DNA from: JBFLYO01 sp040756745
Lineage (GTDB): Bacteria > Bacteroidota > Ignavibacteria > UBA10030 > UBA6906
Assembly: GCA_040756745.1 (NCBI GenBank)
Contig: JBFLYO010000029.1
Coordinates: forward strand, 1-52,222
Length of the DNA: 52,222 nucleotides
Direction of reading: 5' to 3'
Within the stretch, counting starts at the first letter, position 1; every line of letters starts with the position of its first letter. Shown here one piece after another: positions 6,858-16,088 of the stretch. A program made the position numbers and the translations under genes. The notes under the pieces are model-generated. The model was not told the origin of the DNA. It saw only the letters and a program-made list of their open reading frames with translations, and searched no databases.

Positions 6858-8240
6858 ATGGCCAAGAAATACAATCTCCTGATCGTCGATGACGAAGAAC
6901 CGCTGCGAGTGCTCCTGGACAGCGAACTTGCCGAGTCCGACGAGTTCGCCGTGGATGTGGCCGTCGACGGCGGCGAAGCGATCAACAAGGTCCAGGCAAA
7001 AGTCTACGACGTTATCCTCCTCGACATTCGCATGCCCCGCGTCAGCGGGATCGAGGTCTTGAAGTTCGTCCAGGAATACTCTCCCACCACGCAGGTCATC
7101 ATCCTCACCAACTACGCCGACGTCAAGACGGCGATCCAGACGATCAAGCTGGGCGCCTACGACTTTCTCGCCAAGCCGTACGACATCGACGAATTGTTCA
7201 ACACGATCCATCGCGCCATCGAGCGGAAACAACTCTTCATCGACAACAAGCTGATGAAGAGCGAACTCACGAGGAAGACGGGTCCCTCCGAGCTCATCGG
7301 CCAAAGCCCTCCATTCCAGAAGCTGATCGAAAGCGCGACGCGGTTTGCCGAAAGCGATTCCTTCGTCCTCATCCAGGGTGCCAGCGGCACGGGGAAAGAG
7401 CTGATCGCCTCTCTCATCCACCGGCGAAGCCCGCGCAATAACCGGCCGTTTGTCGCCGTCAATTGTGCCTCCATCCCGGACACGCTGTTGGAGAGCGAGC
7501 TGTTTGGCCACGAGAAAGGAGCCTTCACCAATGCGGTCGCCACCAAACAGGGGCTCGTGGAGGTTGCCCACGGTGGCACACTCTTTCTGGACGAGGTGGG
7601 GGACATCTCTCCTGCAATCCAGCCGAAGTTGCTCCGCTTCCTTGAGACGGGCGAGTTCAGGCGCGTGGGGGGGACGAATCTGCTGACCGTCGATGTCCGC
7701 GTGGTGAGTGCGACGAACAAAGATCTCCGCGAAGAAGTGAAGGGGGGGAGGTTTCGAGAAGACCTGCTGTACCGTCTCAATGTCATCACCCTCCGCGTCC
7801 CGCCGCTCATGGAACGCAAACAGGATATCCCGGTCCTTGCCGAGTACTTCCTCCAGCGAAAGAGCAAAACCAAGCATGCCAAGAAGCTGTCTGCCGGCGC
7901 TCTCCGTCTCCTGATGGATTACGACTGGCCGGGAAACGTCCGCGAGCTTGAGCACGTGCTGGAGGGAGCAGTGCTCCTCTCGACCAGCGATCATATTGAG
8001 GAGAGCGACCTCTCCATGTATTTCCACCGCGCAGACCGTCCGTCGACGCCGATCGAGCCCGCATCTCCCCCCATGCCTGCAGGGGAGCAGAGCTCCCTCG
8101 AAGAGATCGAGAAGCAGCACATCGAACGGACGCTTCGTCAGCACAATTACAGCCGCGCCAAGACCGCTGAGTCTCTCGGCATCAGCAAGAAGACGCTCTA
8201 TCTCAAGATCAAACGGTACGGACTTAAGGTGGAGGATTGA
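6858..8240 (+). CDS. NtrC-type sigma54 activator with variant GAFTNA loop
   Basis: A 460-residue regulator. It has a receiver domain 1-125 (phospho-acceptor Asp56, Lys107), an AAA+ domain about 145-370 with Walker A GASGTGKE (174-181) and Walker B TLFLDEVGD (241-249), and a Fis-type helix-turn-helix at the C-terminus (SRAKTAESLGISKKTLYLKI). Such proteins bind enhancers and drive sigma54 RNA polymerase by ATP hydrolysis. The loop that contacts sigma54, normally GAFTGA, reads GAFTNA at 221-226 (AAT codon for Asn225). The second activator in this window keeps GAFTGA. I see no frameshift or other loss in the domain. Its targets are unknown. Confidence 0.95.
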   Translation: MAKKYNLLIVDDEEPLRVLLDSELAESDEFAVDVAVDGGEAINKVQAKVYDVILLDIRMPRVSGIEVLKFVQEYSPTTQVIILTNYADVKTAIQTIKLGAYDFLAKPYDIDELFNTIHRAIERKQLFIDNKLMKSELTRKTGPSELIGQSPPFQKLIESATRFAESDSFVLIQGASGTGKELIASLIHRRSPRNNRPFVAVNCASIPDTLLESELFGHEKGAFTNAVATKQGLVEVAHGGTLFLDEVGDISPAIQPKLLRFLETGEFRRVGGTNLLTVDVRVVSATNKDLREEVKGGRFREDLLYRLNVITLRVPPLMERKQDIPVLAEYFLQRKSKTKHAKKLSAGALRLLMDYDWPGNVRELEHVLEGAVLLSTSDHIEESDLSMYFHRADRPSTPIEPASPPMPAGEQSSLEEIEKQHIERTLRQHNYSRAKTAESLGISKKTLYLKIKRYGLKVED

Positions 8241-8333
8241 TGGGCGAGGATGTGCCGCGCGCGGACAGCGGCACTCGCACTCGTTGACTTTGAAGCACGA
8301 TTTTTGTTTCTTAATAAATTCCAAGCGTTTCAG

Positions 8334-8366
8334 GCCCTGTGTTGCTTTTTGTGAACAGGGCTTTTG
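8334..8366 (+). terminator. hairpin with T tract upstream of acyl-CoA dehydrogenase
   Basis: GCCCTGT (8334-8340) and ACAGGGC (8355-8361) can pair across a 14-base loop, followed by TTTTG. It can terminate the activator transcript that ends at 8240. It also lies only about 20 bases before the next start codon, so it could instead form part of the leader of the downstream gene. The rest of 8241-8383 shows no gene; a TTGACT at 8284 has no well-spaced -10 partner. Confidence 0.45.
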
Positions 8367-8383
8367 TCCATCTATGAGGGGCC

Positions 8384-9553
8384 ATGGCCAAGTCGCAGAG
8401 CGTCGACTATTTCAATGTCGATTCGCTGCTGAGCGAGGATGAGATCCTTGTGCGCCGGACGGTGCGTGAGTTCGTGGACGACAAGGTCCTGCCGATCATC
8501 GAGCGACATAACCGGGCGGGAACGTTCCCCATGGAGCTCGTCCCTCAGATGGCCGACCTCGGCTTCTTCGGAGCGACACTCCCTCCGCGTTACGGTTCCG
8601 CGGGGATGAACAACGTGGCCTACGGACTGGTGATGCAGGAACTCGAACGGGGGGACAGCGGCGTGCGAAGTTTCGCGTCGGTGCAGAGCGCCCTGGTAAT
8701 GTATCCGATTTTCGCGTACGGATCGGAGGAACAGAAGAACCACTGGCTCCCGCGCCTTGCCAGAGGAGAGAAGATAGGCTGTTTCGGGCTGACGGAACCG
8801 GACTATGGCTCGAACCCCGGCGGCATGATCACCCGCGCCGAAGAAACCCCCGACGGCTATGTGATCAACGGCGCAAAGATGTGGATCACCAACGGGTCGA
8901 TTGCCGACGTCGCCGTTGTCTGGGCCAAGCTCGACGGGGAGGTCAACGGGTTCCTCGTGGAGAAGGGGACGAAGGGATTCACGGCTCCGGAGATGAAAGG
9001 AAAACATTCGTTGCGGGCCTCAGTGACGTCCGAGCTGATCTTCGATCGCGTGTGCATTCCAAAGGCCAACCGGCTTCCCGGCGGCTCGGGACTCAAGCTT
9101 CCCCTCTCGTGTCTCAGTCAGGCCCGCTACGGCATCGCCTGGGGTGCGATCGGTGCCGCGATGGCCTGCTATGAGGCGGCGCTCTCCTACGCCGGGAGCA
9201 GGATTCAATTCGGCCGCCCGATCGCTTCGTTCCAGCTGACTCAGGAAAAGCTTGTCCGCATGCTGACAGAGATCACGAAGGCACAGCTCCTCTGCGTCCA
9301 GTTGGGCCGGCTCAAGGATGCGGGCAAAGCGCGGTTTCAGCAGATCTCCCTGGCCAAGAGGAACAACGTGGAACAGGCCCTTGCGATTGCCCGTGAGGCG
9401 CGGAGCATCCTTGGGGCCAACGGAATCCTCGACGAATATCCGGTCATGCGCCATGCGGCAAACCTCGAGGCGGTCATTACCTATGAAGGAACCCACGAGA
9501 TGCACACGCTGATCGTGGGCGAAGATATCACGGGGATCCCGGCGTACACATGA
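8384..9553 (+). CDS. glutaryl-CoA dehydrogenase-like acyl-CoA dehydrogenase
   Basis: A 389-residue flavoprotein with the acyl-CoA dehydrogenase fold. Motifs include GCFGLTEPDYGSNPGGM (FAD and substrate binding, about 132-148), KMWITNG (165-171), LSCLSQARYGIAWG (241-254) and the C-terminal TYEGTHEMHTLIVGEDITGI with predicted catalytic base Glu368. The RYGIAWG and TYEGTH motifs are those of glutaryl-CoA dehydrogenase, which oxidizes and decarboxylates glutaryl-CoA to crotonyl-CoA using an electron-transfer flavoprotein. The step lies on the catabolic route from lysine through 2-aminoadipate, whose first enzymes appear at 35511-38582. A GAGGGG ribosome-binding site precedes ATG 8384. Substrate is inferred from motifs. 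Confidence 0.9.
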   Translation: MAKSQSVDYFNVDSLLSEDEILVRRTVREFVDDKVLPIIERHNRAGTFPMELVPQMADLGFFGATLPPRYGSAGMNNVAYGLVMQELERGDSGVRSFASVQSALVMYPIFAYGSEEQKNHWLPRLARGEKIGCFGLTEPDYGSNPGGMITRAEETPDGYVINGAKMWITNGSIADVAVVWAKLDGEVNGFLVEKGTKGFTAPEMKGKHSLRASVTSELIFDRVCIPKANRLPGGSGLKLPLSCLSQARYGIAWGAIGAAMACYEAALSYAGSRIQFGRPIASFQLTQEKLVRMLTEITKAQLLCVQLGRLKDAGKARFQQISLAKRNNVEQALAIAREARSILGANGILDEYPVMRHAANLEAVITYEGTHEMHTLIVGEDITGIPAYT

Positions 9554-9590
9554 CGACCGGGATTTTTATTCATCCCTATCGGGAGTAATC

Positions 9591-11057
9591 GTGGCGATCC
9601 GCAAGATCATCGGTGAAGGTCTCACCTTCGACGACATCCTCCTTGTTCCCTCCCGTTCATCCGTGCTTCCGCGCGACGTTGACGTCAGAACCCGCCTGAC
9701 CAGTTCCATCACACTGAACGTCCCGCTGCTCAGTGCAGCGATGGATACGGTGACCGAATCGGAGATGGCCATCGCGATGGCGCGCGAAGGGGGACTGGGC
9801 GTCCTCCATAAGAACATGCCGACCGCCCGCCAGGTGGAGGAAGTGGACCGGGTTAAACGCTCGGAGAGCGGAATGATCCTCGACCCGGTGACCGTTCGCG
9901 CAGACCAGCGCGTGCGCGACGTCCTCTCGCTCATGACGAAATACCGCATCTCCGGGATCCCGGTCGTGGACGACAAGCACCGGCTGATCGGGATCATTAC
10001 CAACCGTGATCTCCGGTTCCAGCCCGACGAGGATCAACTGGTCGCGGAGATCATGACGAAGGACAATCTGGTTACAGCTCCGCTCGGAACGACGCTCGAG
10101 CAGGCCGAACTCATCCTCCAGAAGCACAAGATCGAGAAACTGCCGGTGGTGGATAAGCATGGCGTGCTGAACGGCCTGATCACGTTTAAAGATATCCTGA
10201 AGAAGATCAAGCACCCCCATGCGTGCAAGGACCAGCACGGGCGTCTTCGGGTGGGTGCCGCCGTCGGAGTCGCCTCTGACACCGTCGAGAGAGTCGCCGC
10301 ACTGCTAAAGGCCGGAGTCGATCTTGTGGTGGTGGACACCGCACACGGCCATTCGCGGGGCGTGATGGAGATGGTGAAGACGCTCAGAAGGAAATTCAGC
10401 CGCATGGAGCTGATGGCGGGCAATGTCGGGACGGCCGAGGCGGCGCGCGACCTGATCCGCGCGGGAGCCGATGCCATCAAGGTGGGGATTGGGCCGGGAT
10501 CAATCTGTACCACGAGAGTCGTGGCCGGCGTGGGAGTCCCGCAGATCACCGCCATCATGGAGGTCGCGCGAGTTGCCGCACGGAACCGGGTACCACTCGT
10601 TGCTGACGGCGGGATCAAGCAGACCGGCGATATCGCCAAGGCAATCGCTGCAGGAGCCGATGCGGTCATGATCGGCGGACTCTTCGCAGGCGTGGACGAG
10701 AGCCCGGGGGAGAAGGTCCTCTACGAAGGACGGAGCTATAAATACTACCGCGGCATGGGGTCGCTGGAGGCGATGCAGCAGGGGAGCAAGGACCGGTATT
10801 TCCAGGACGCCGAGGACGACATCAAGAAGCTCGTGCCCGAAGGGATTGAGGGGCGTGTCCCGTACAAGGGCCCGCTCGGGGATACCGTGTACCAGATGAT
10901 CGGGGGACTCCGGGCCGCCATGGGATACTGCGGCACCCGTACGATCGCGGAGTTGAAGCAAAAAGGGCATTTCGTCAGAATGACCGACGCCGGCCTGCGC
11001 GAGAGCCACCCCCACGACATTGCGATTACGAAGGAAGCTCCGAACTACCACCTCTAG
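9591..11057 (+). CDS. guaB: inosine-5'-monophosphate dehydrogenase
   Basis: A 488-residue enzyme converting IMP to XMP with NAD+, the committing step of GMP synthesis. The catalytic loop is GPGSICTTRVVAG with Cys306, and the IMP-binding segments VADGGIKQTGDIAKA and GGLFAGVDESPGE follow. Two CBS domains are inserted in the barrel at about residues 95-210, as in normal bacterial IMPDH. The start is GTG at 9591 with GGGAG six bases upstream. Length is typical. It lies 37 bp after the acyl-CoA dehydrogenase gene and 16 bp before the peptidase gene. Confidence 0.98.
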   Translation: MAIRKIIGEGLTFDDILLVPSRSSVLPRDVDVRTRLTSSITLNVPLLSAAMDTVTESEMAIAMAREGGLGVLHKNMPTARQVEEVDRVKRSESGMILDPVTVRADQRVRDVLSLMTKYRISGIPVVDDKHRLIGIITNRDLRFQPDEDQLVAEIMTKDNLVTAPLGTTLEQAELILQKHKIEKLPVVDKHGVLNGLITFKDILKKIKHPHACKDQHGRLRVGAAVGVASDTVERVAALLKAGVDLVVVDTAHGHSRGVMEMVKTLRRKFSRMELMAGNVGTAEAARDLIRAGADAIKVGIGPGSICTTRVVAGVGVPQITAIMEVARVAARNRVPLVADGGIKQTGDIAKAIAAGADAVMIGGLFAGVDESPGEKVLYEGRSYKYYRGMGSLEAMQQGSKDRYFQDAEDDIKKLVPEGIEGRVPYKGPLGDTVYQMIGGLRAAMGYCGTRTIAELKQKGHFVRMTDAGLRESHPHDIAITKEAPNYHL

Positions 11058-11073
11058 CGTCCCCCTTCTCACC

Positions 11074-12144
11074 ATGATCAGCCACCGGCTGACACAGCTG
11101 CGCGCCCGCATGCAGGAACTTTCACTCGATGCGCTGCTGGTCACTGCTCCCGAGAACGTCCGATACCTGAGCGGATTCTCCGGGTCAAACGGCATGGCCG
11201 TCATCACGCATCGCCGAAAGGATTTCCTCACCGACGGCCGGTATGTCCAGCAAAGCGCAAAAGAAGTCCGCGGGTTCCGGCTGCACGTCACCACGCTCCC
11301 GCTACTCGAAGAAGCTGCACGCGCGCGTGTCTTCTACGGTTGTTCTCTGGTGGGCTTCGAGGCGCACGCTCTTTCATACGCTCAGTACCGGCGCGCCCGC
11401 TCGCTGTTTCCGCAGGTCAGGTTTCGTCCGACGACTGACCTCGTGGAAGGCATTGCCTTGATCAAGGACAGGAGTGAGATCGCAGTGCTTGCGCGGGCGG
11501 CGCGCATTGCCGATCGGGTGTTCGACCGGGTGCTTCCGTCAGTCGTTCCCGGCGCGACCGAGCTGGACATCTCGGCGGAGATTTCGTGGCTCATCAGGCG
11601 ACAGGGAGGCGAAGGAGATGCGTTCCCTCCCATCGTGGCAAGCGGCCCGCGAGGAGCCATTCCCCATGCGCGGCCCACCGTCCGAAAAATCCGGAAAGGA
11701 GAATTTGTCACCCTGGACTTTGGTGTGTCGATCGGCGGCTACAGGTCGGATCTTTCCCGCACGGTTGCCGTCGGGACAGTCCCTGTCCGTCTGAGGGGCG
11801 CGTACCGTGCAGTACAGGAGGCACATGCGGAAGCGATCCGCTCAGCCCGCGGAGGGATGCGGGCGCGCGATCTGGATGCGGTGGCGCGCACGCGGATCAC
11901 TGCGGCAGGATTCGGAAAATACTTTGTCCATTCGCTCGGGCACGGCCTTGGGCTCCGCGTCCACGAACGGCCGCGCATCTCTGCGCTGAGCCGCGAGGTG
12001 CTTCAGACGGGAAGCGTCATCACTATTGAGCCGGGAGTCTACATCCCGGGCGTCGGCGGGGTGCGGATCGAAGACGATCTTGTCCTCCGCGCCCACGGCT
12101 GCCGATTGCTAACGGCATCACCACGCGAACTTCTCATCGTGTAG
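11074..12144 (+). CDS. Xaa-Pro aminopeptidase / dipeptidase (M24B)
   Basis: A 356-residue metallopeptidase. The N-terminal creatinase-like domain contains ENVRYLSGFSGSNG. The C-terminal pita-bread domain carries the M24 metal ligands in TLDFGVSIGGYRSDLSRT (two Asp), HSLGHGLGLRVHE (His), TIEPGVYIPG (Glu) and GVRIEDDL (Glu). It would cleave peptides with proline in the second position. The frame is open for 18 more codons inside guaB, but ATG 11074, 16 bp after the guaB stop, aligns with the family start MISHRLTQLRARM. The exact specificity (PepP or PepQ type) is open. Confidence 0.93.
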   Translation: MISHRLTQLRARMQELSLDALLVTAPENVRYLSGFSGSNGMAVITHRRKDFLTDGRYVQQSAKEVRGFRLHVTTLPLLEEAARARVFYGCSLVGFEAHALSYAQYRRARSLFPQVRFRPTTDLVEGIALIKDRSEIAVLARAARIADRVFDRVLPSVVPGATELDISAEISWLIRRQGGEGDAFPPIVASGPRGAIPHARPTVRKIRKGEFVTLDFGVSIGGYRSDLSRTVAVGTVPVRLRGAYRAVQEAHAEAIRSARGGMRARDLDAVARTRITAAGFGKYFVHSLGHGLGLRVHERPRISALSREVLQTGSVITIEPGVYIPGVGGVRIEDDLVLRAHGCRLLTASPRELLIV

Positions 12145-12146
12145 GC

Positions 12147-13454
12147 ATGTCAGCACAATCCGACCCCCTGCGCAGAGTTCTGGTCATCGCATACTACTTC
12201 CCGCCGATGGGGCTCAGCGGAGTGCAACGAACACTGAAGTTTGTGAAATACCTGCCAAAGTTCGGCTGGCTTCCCACCGTCCTCACGGTGGAGCCGATGG
12301 GCTATCCCGCAAAGGATGAATCATTCCTGCAGGAGATCGATCTGCACGCGGTCCGCATTGTTCGCACACTCCCTGCAGGTCCGGGACGGCTGTTCGGGAA
12401 ACAGCAGGTCGTCAGGCTTCCGGTGGAGTGGAAGCGAAAGCTGTTGAGCCGCATCAGCGACACTTTCTTTATCCCCGACAATAAAATTGGATGGAGACGC
12501 CGGGCCATCGCGAAGGCGGTCGCACTCCACCGCGAGACCCCGTTCGATCTGATCTTTGCCACCGCACCCCCCTTCACGGATTTCCTTATCGGCACAGAAC
12601 TCAAGCGGAGATTCAACAAACCGCTGGTGTTGGACTACCGGGATCCCTGGCTCGAGTACCCGTTCAAGTTCTATCCCACGCCGCTGCACAAGTGGCGGAA
12701 CGCAGTGCTCGAACGGCGTGCGCTGCGCGCAAGTTCCCATATCATCACCACGAACCGTCGGGTCAAAGAGCGGATTATCCACCGGCACGCCTTCCTGACC
12801 TATCACGATATCGACATTATTCCCCAGGGGTATGACCCCGAGGATTTTCCCCCGTCGCTCATGCGTGGACGACGCAAGCCGCCCGCCACTGCGGATACTG
12901 CAGGGCGAATGCGTGTGACCTATGCAGGTGTGTTCTGGGAGGACCGCGTCCCCGATCACTTTCTGCACGCGCTCCATGACCTCTTCGCCGAGAAACCACG
13001 GCTGCGGGGGAGGATCGAAGCCCGGTTCGTTGGAACGTTTCGCGATGAGAACGCCAGGCTCGTCACGCGGCTCGGTCTGCAGGATGCCGTTCACGTCACG
13101 GGATACCTGCCGCATCCCCAGTGCATCAAGGAAATGGTCGACTCGGACGTCCTCTGGATCACGGTGGGGGACGAATACGGTTCACCCGGAAAGACATACG
13201 AGTACATTGGCGCGCGCAAGCCGATCCTTGGACTCGTGCCTGATGGGTTCCTGAAGGCGACGATCAACGAAGCGGGGGGCATCACCGTTCCCCCCACCAA
13301 TGTCAACGGAATCAAGCGGGCGCTCGAGGATCTGCTCGCTGCGTATGACAAACGTCGTCTCAAGGGACCGCGGAGCGACGTGGTCGAAAAATACAATCGG
13401 GTGGCGTTGACCGGTGAAATGGTGAAGATCTTCGAATCGTTGTTCGAACCCTGA
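12147..13454 (+). CDS. glycosyltransferase, GT4-like
   Basis: A 435-residue two-domain GT-B protein. The N-terminal half starts RRVLVIAYYFPPMGLSGVQR, typical of glycosyltransferase 4-type acceptor domains. The C-terminal half has VTYAGVFWEDRVPDHFLHAL and GSPGKTYEYIGARKPILGL, matching the nucleotide-sugar binding region. It likely transfers a sugar in surface polysaccharide or glycan synthesis; donor and acceptor cannot be told. It lies two bases after the peptidase stop and one base before purD, within a run of tightly packed genes that also includes a GT39-like membrane protein and a sugar epimerase. Confidence 0.88.
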   Translation: MSAQSDPLRRVLVIAYYFPPMGLSGVQRTLKFVKYLPKFGWLPTVLTVEPMGYPAKDESFLQEIDLHAVRIVRTLPAGPGRLFGKQQVVRLPVEWKRKLLSRISDTFFIPDNKIGWRRRAIAKAVALHRETPFDLIFATAPPFTDFLIGTELKRRFNKPLVLDYRDPWLEYPFKFYPTPLHKWRNAVLERRALRASSHIITTNRRVKERIIHRHAFLTYHDIDIIPQGYDPEDFPPSLMRGRRKPPATADTAGRMRVTYAGVFWEDRVPDHFLHALHDLFAEKPRLRGRIEARFVGTFRDENARLVTRLGLQDAVHVTGYLPHPQCIKEMVDSDVLWITVGDEYGSPGKTYEYIGARKPILGLVPDGFLKATINEAGGITVPPTNVNGIKRALEDLLAAYDKRRLKGPRSDVVEKYNRVALTGEMVKIFESLFEP

Positions 13455-13455
13455 C

Positions 13456-14754
13456 ATGGATGTCCTGGTGATTGGTTCGGGAGGGCGCGAACACGCCCTG
13501 GTCTGGAAATTGGCGCAAAGCCCGAAGGTCGGGACATTGTACTGCGCCCCGGGGAATCCCGGGATCGCAACTCATGCCCGGCCTGTCTCGATTCAGCCCA
13601 CCGACACCGGCGGACTTCTGACATTTGCCCGCGAACATGCAGTCGGGCTTACCGTGGTAGGTCCCGAGCAGCCGCTTGCCCTGGGGATTGTCGATGCGTT
13701 CCGTGCCGAGGGCATGCGCATTTTTGGCCCCGTTCGGCGGGCAGCGGAGATCGAATGGAGTAAAGCCTTCGCAAAGGAATTCATGCAGCGGCACGGCATA
13801 CCGACCGCGGCGTTCCGCGTCTTTAAGCGGGAGGAATCGGCGGAGGCATCCTTGTACGTTTCCCGTTGTCCCTTGCCGGTGGTGCTCAAAGCCGACGGCC
13901 TTGCGGCCGGGAAAGGAGTGATGGTCTGCCGCACGTCCGCGGAAGCGACATCTGCGGTTTCATCTATGCTTGAAGCGGGGGCGTTCGGAAGTGCCGGCGA
14001 GACAGTCGTGGTGGAGGAGTTCCTCGAAGGGGAGGAGGCGTCAGTATTTGCGGTGACCGACGGCCTGCGATATGTTTTGCTTGCGCCTGCGCAGGACCAT
14101 AAGCGTGTATTCGACGGCGATCAGGGCAAGAATACCGGCGGGATGGGAGCGTATGCCCCCACTCCGATTGTTACGCCCGACATCCTGAAGCGGGTGGGGC
14201 GCGAAATCATAGCGCCGACCTTGCGGGGAATGGCTGCAGAGGGAAGGACGTACCGCGGCTGCCTCTATGCCGGCCTCATGATCACGGGATCCGGTCCCCG
14301 CGTGGTCGAATTCAACTGCCGGTTCGGAGACCCGGAGTCGCAGGTTGTGCTTCCTTTGCACGAGGGCGATCTCCTCGATCTGCTGATCGCAGCCAGTGAC
14401 GGTACATTGACTACGACGATCGATCGGCCGAGGGTGACAGGCTCAGCAGTGTGCGTCGTCATCGCTTCGGGAGGGTATCCCGACGATTACACGAAGGGAA
14501 AGGTCATCCGTGGGGTTGATGCCGCCTCCACGCTTGAGGACACCATGGTCTTTCACGCCGGAACCCGCATTGCTCCCGACGGCACGTTGGTCACCTCAGG
14601 GGGACGCGTCCTCGGCGTCACGGCTCTTCGTCGCACCGGCCCGCTCAATGCAACAATCGCTGCTGCGTACGATGCAGTGCACAGGATCTCGTTCGAGGGG
14701 ATGCATTACCGCCGCGACATCGGGCAGAAAGCCCTTCGAAAAACTCTTGAGTGA
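13456..14754 (+). CDS. purD: phosphoribosylamine-glycine ligase
   Basis: A 432-residue ATP-grasp enzyme making glycinamide ribonucleotide in purine synthesis. Visible are the N-terminal MDVLVIGSGGREHALVWKL, the ATP-grasp KADGLAAGKGVMV, GGMGAYAP, and NCRFGDPESQ near the metal site. Length is standard. It is packed between a GT4-like glycosyltransferase (1-bp gap) and a GT39-like membrane glycosyltransferase (3-bp gap), so it is probably cotranscribed with glycan genes rather than with other purine genes; guaB lies upstream in the same run. Confidence 0.98.
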   Translation: MDVLVIGSGGREHALVWKLAQSPKVGTLYCAPGNPGIATHARPVSIQPTDTGGLLTFAREHAVGLTVVGPEQPLALGIVDAFRAEGMRIFGPVRRAAEIEWSKAFAKEFMQRHGIPTAAFRVFKREESAEASLYVSRCPLPVVLKADGLAAGKGVMVCRTSAEATSAVSSMLEAGAFGSAGETVVVEEFLEGEEASVFAVTDGLRYVLLAPAQDHKRVFDGDQGKNTGGMGAYAPTPIVTPDILKRVGREIIAPTLRGMAAEGRTYRGCLYAGLMITGSGPRVVEFNCRFGDPESQVVLPLHEGDLLDLLIAASDGTLTTTIDRPRVTGSAVCVVIASGGYPDDYTKGKVIRGVDAASTLEDTMVFHAGTRIAPDGTLVTSGGRVLGVTALRRTGPLNATIAAAYDAVHRISFEGMHYRRDIGQKALRKTLE

Positions 14755-14757
14755 CCG

Positions 14758-16074
14758 ATGCGCGACAAAGCACTCTGGATTGCACTGACGGCGGCGCTCG
14801 TGATTCGTCTTGCGGCTGTCCCCGCCGTCCACGCGATTCAGTACACATCGGACGAACGGGAGTATCTGTTCATGGCGGGTCAATTGCTCGACCGGGGGAT
14901 GTTTCAGGACTCCAACGGTGACAGGGCGGTGCGCGCTCCGCTGTATCCCATTGTTCTCTCGGCTCTTCTGTGGCTTGCGGGGAGGACGACGATTCTGGCC
15001 CACGTCGCGGGCGTCTTGCTGGGGGCTGCAATTTGCTGGCTTACGTTTCACCTTGCGGGCGTGCTCGGCTCCGGTCGGAGGGAGGCGCTCGCTGGTGCAT
15101 GGATCGCTGCACTCTCGCCGGGACTTGTGATCTACAGCGCTCTTCTTCAGACGGAAACTCTCTACATTGTGTGGTTTCTGCTGACGTTGCTTTTTCTCTA
15201 CCGTCTGCTTCATATGCCCCGGCCGGTGGCGGCAGCCGGGCTCGGAGTATTCAGCGGGCTGGCGGCATTGACCAGACCCGTGTTCCTCGGGTTTCTTCCG
15301 GTGGTGGCGATCTATGTCCTGTACTATAACCGGGGTCGACTGCGTGAGGGGGTACTGGTGACGTTCGTCGCGCTGGCCGTCACTGCAGCGGTCATTGCGC
15401 CATGGACGCTAAGAAACGCGGCGGTGCTTCACGCCTTCGTGCCTGTGTCCTCGGGAGGTGGAAGCTCGCTCGTTACGGGGAACAATCCCCATGCCCGCGG
15501 TACATTCGACGCGGGGCCGGGCTTTGCAGAGTGGTTTGCCGATCAGGCTCGCGCGCGGGGCGTCGGTGACCCGGCAACACTGAACGAGACAGATCGGAGC
15601 GCACTCGGTGCGCAGGTCGCCCTCTCGTTTATCGGCGACCATCCGGGATCAGCTCTTGCGCTTGCGGCGAAGAAATCGTTCATCTTCTGGATCTACCCGG
15701 TGACGCACTCCGACTCATATCTCCCTGTACAGGCGATTGCCGTCGGAGCCGACGCCCTTCTCCTCGCCGCGGCCGTGATCGGCATTGCGGGGAACATCCG
15801 CCGGAATCGGCTCGTCGGACCGCTGGTTGCTGCCCTCATTGTGTTCTGGCTCGTGCAGGCCGTCATGCACGCTGAGGCGAGGTTCCGACTCCCCCTTGTC
15901 CCGATCCTTGCGGTGTTCGGCGGATGGGGGGTGGGAATCGTTGCCGATCGCGAAGCACGTCGCCGGCTTCTCTCACAGCCGACGTTTCGGCGGATCGCTC
16001 TCACGGGGCTGGTCTGCGTCGCCTTGATCTATCTTGTAACAGGCATCATGTTTCTCACTGGCTCAATCGGATAA
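14758..16074 (+). CDS. membrane glycosyltransferase, GT39/ArnT-like
   Basis: A 438-residue polytopic membrane protein with about ten hydrophobic segments. The first periplasmic loop carries TSDEREYLFMAGQLLDRG, with the acidic residues expected of the catalytic site in dolichyl/undecaprenyl-phosphate mannosyltransferase-type enzymes, followed by RAPLYPIVLSALLWLAG. A periplasmic segment TGNNPHARGTFD is also typical of this superfamily. It would transfer a sugar from a polyprenyl phosphate carrier on the outer face of the inner membrane. The acceptor is unknown. It follows purD by three bases and precedes the epimerase. Confidence 0.82.
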   Translation: MRDKALWIALTAALVIRLAAVPAVHAIQYTSDEREYLFMAGQLLDRGMFQDSNGDRAVRAPLYPIVLSALLWLAGRTTILAHVAGVLLGAAICWLTFHLAGVLGSGRREALAGAWIAALSPGLVIYSALLQTETLYIVWFLLTLLFLYRLLHMPRPVAAAGLGVFSGLAALTRPVFLGFLPVVAIYVLYYNRGRLREGVLVTFVALAVTAAVIAPWTLRNAAVLHAFVPVSSGGGSSLVTGNNPHARGTFDAGPGFAEWFADQARARGVGDPATLNETDRSALGAQVALSFIGDHPGSALALAAKKSFIFWIYPVTHSDSYLPVQAIAVGADALLLAAAVIGIAGNIRRNRLVGPLVAALIVFWLVQAVMHAEARFRLPLVPILAVFGGWGVGIVADREARRRLLSQPTFRRIALTGLVCVALIYLVTGIMFLTGSIG

Positions 16075-16088
16075 CGGGGGGATCGTTC

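Noticed and set aside
8284..8320. Sigma70 promoter built on TTGACT (8284) and TTAATA (8311)
   Set aside because: The spacer is 21 bases, too long for a normal promoter; noted only as an AT-rich stretch.
6813..8324. Open frame of 503 codons on the minus strand opposite the GAFTNA activator
   Set aside because: The plus-strand activator has all domain motifs; the antisense product is a shadow of codon bias.
13440..13455. TGTTCGAACCC resembling a tRNA T-loop
   Set aside because: It is the last coding bases of the glycosyltransferase gene, with no cloverleaf around it.
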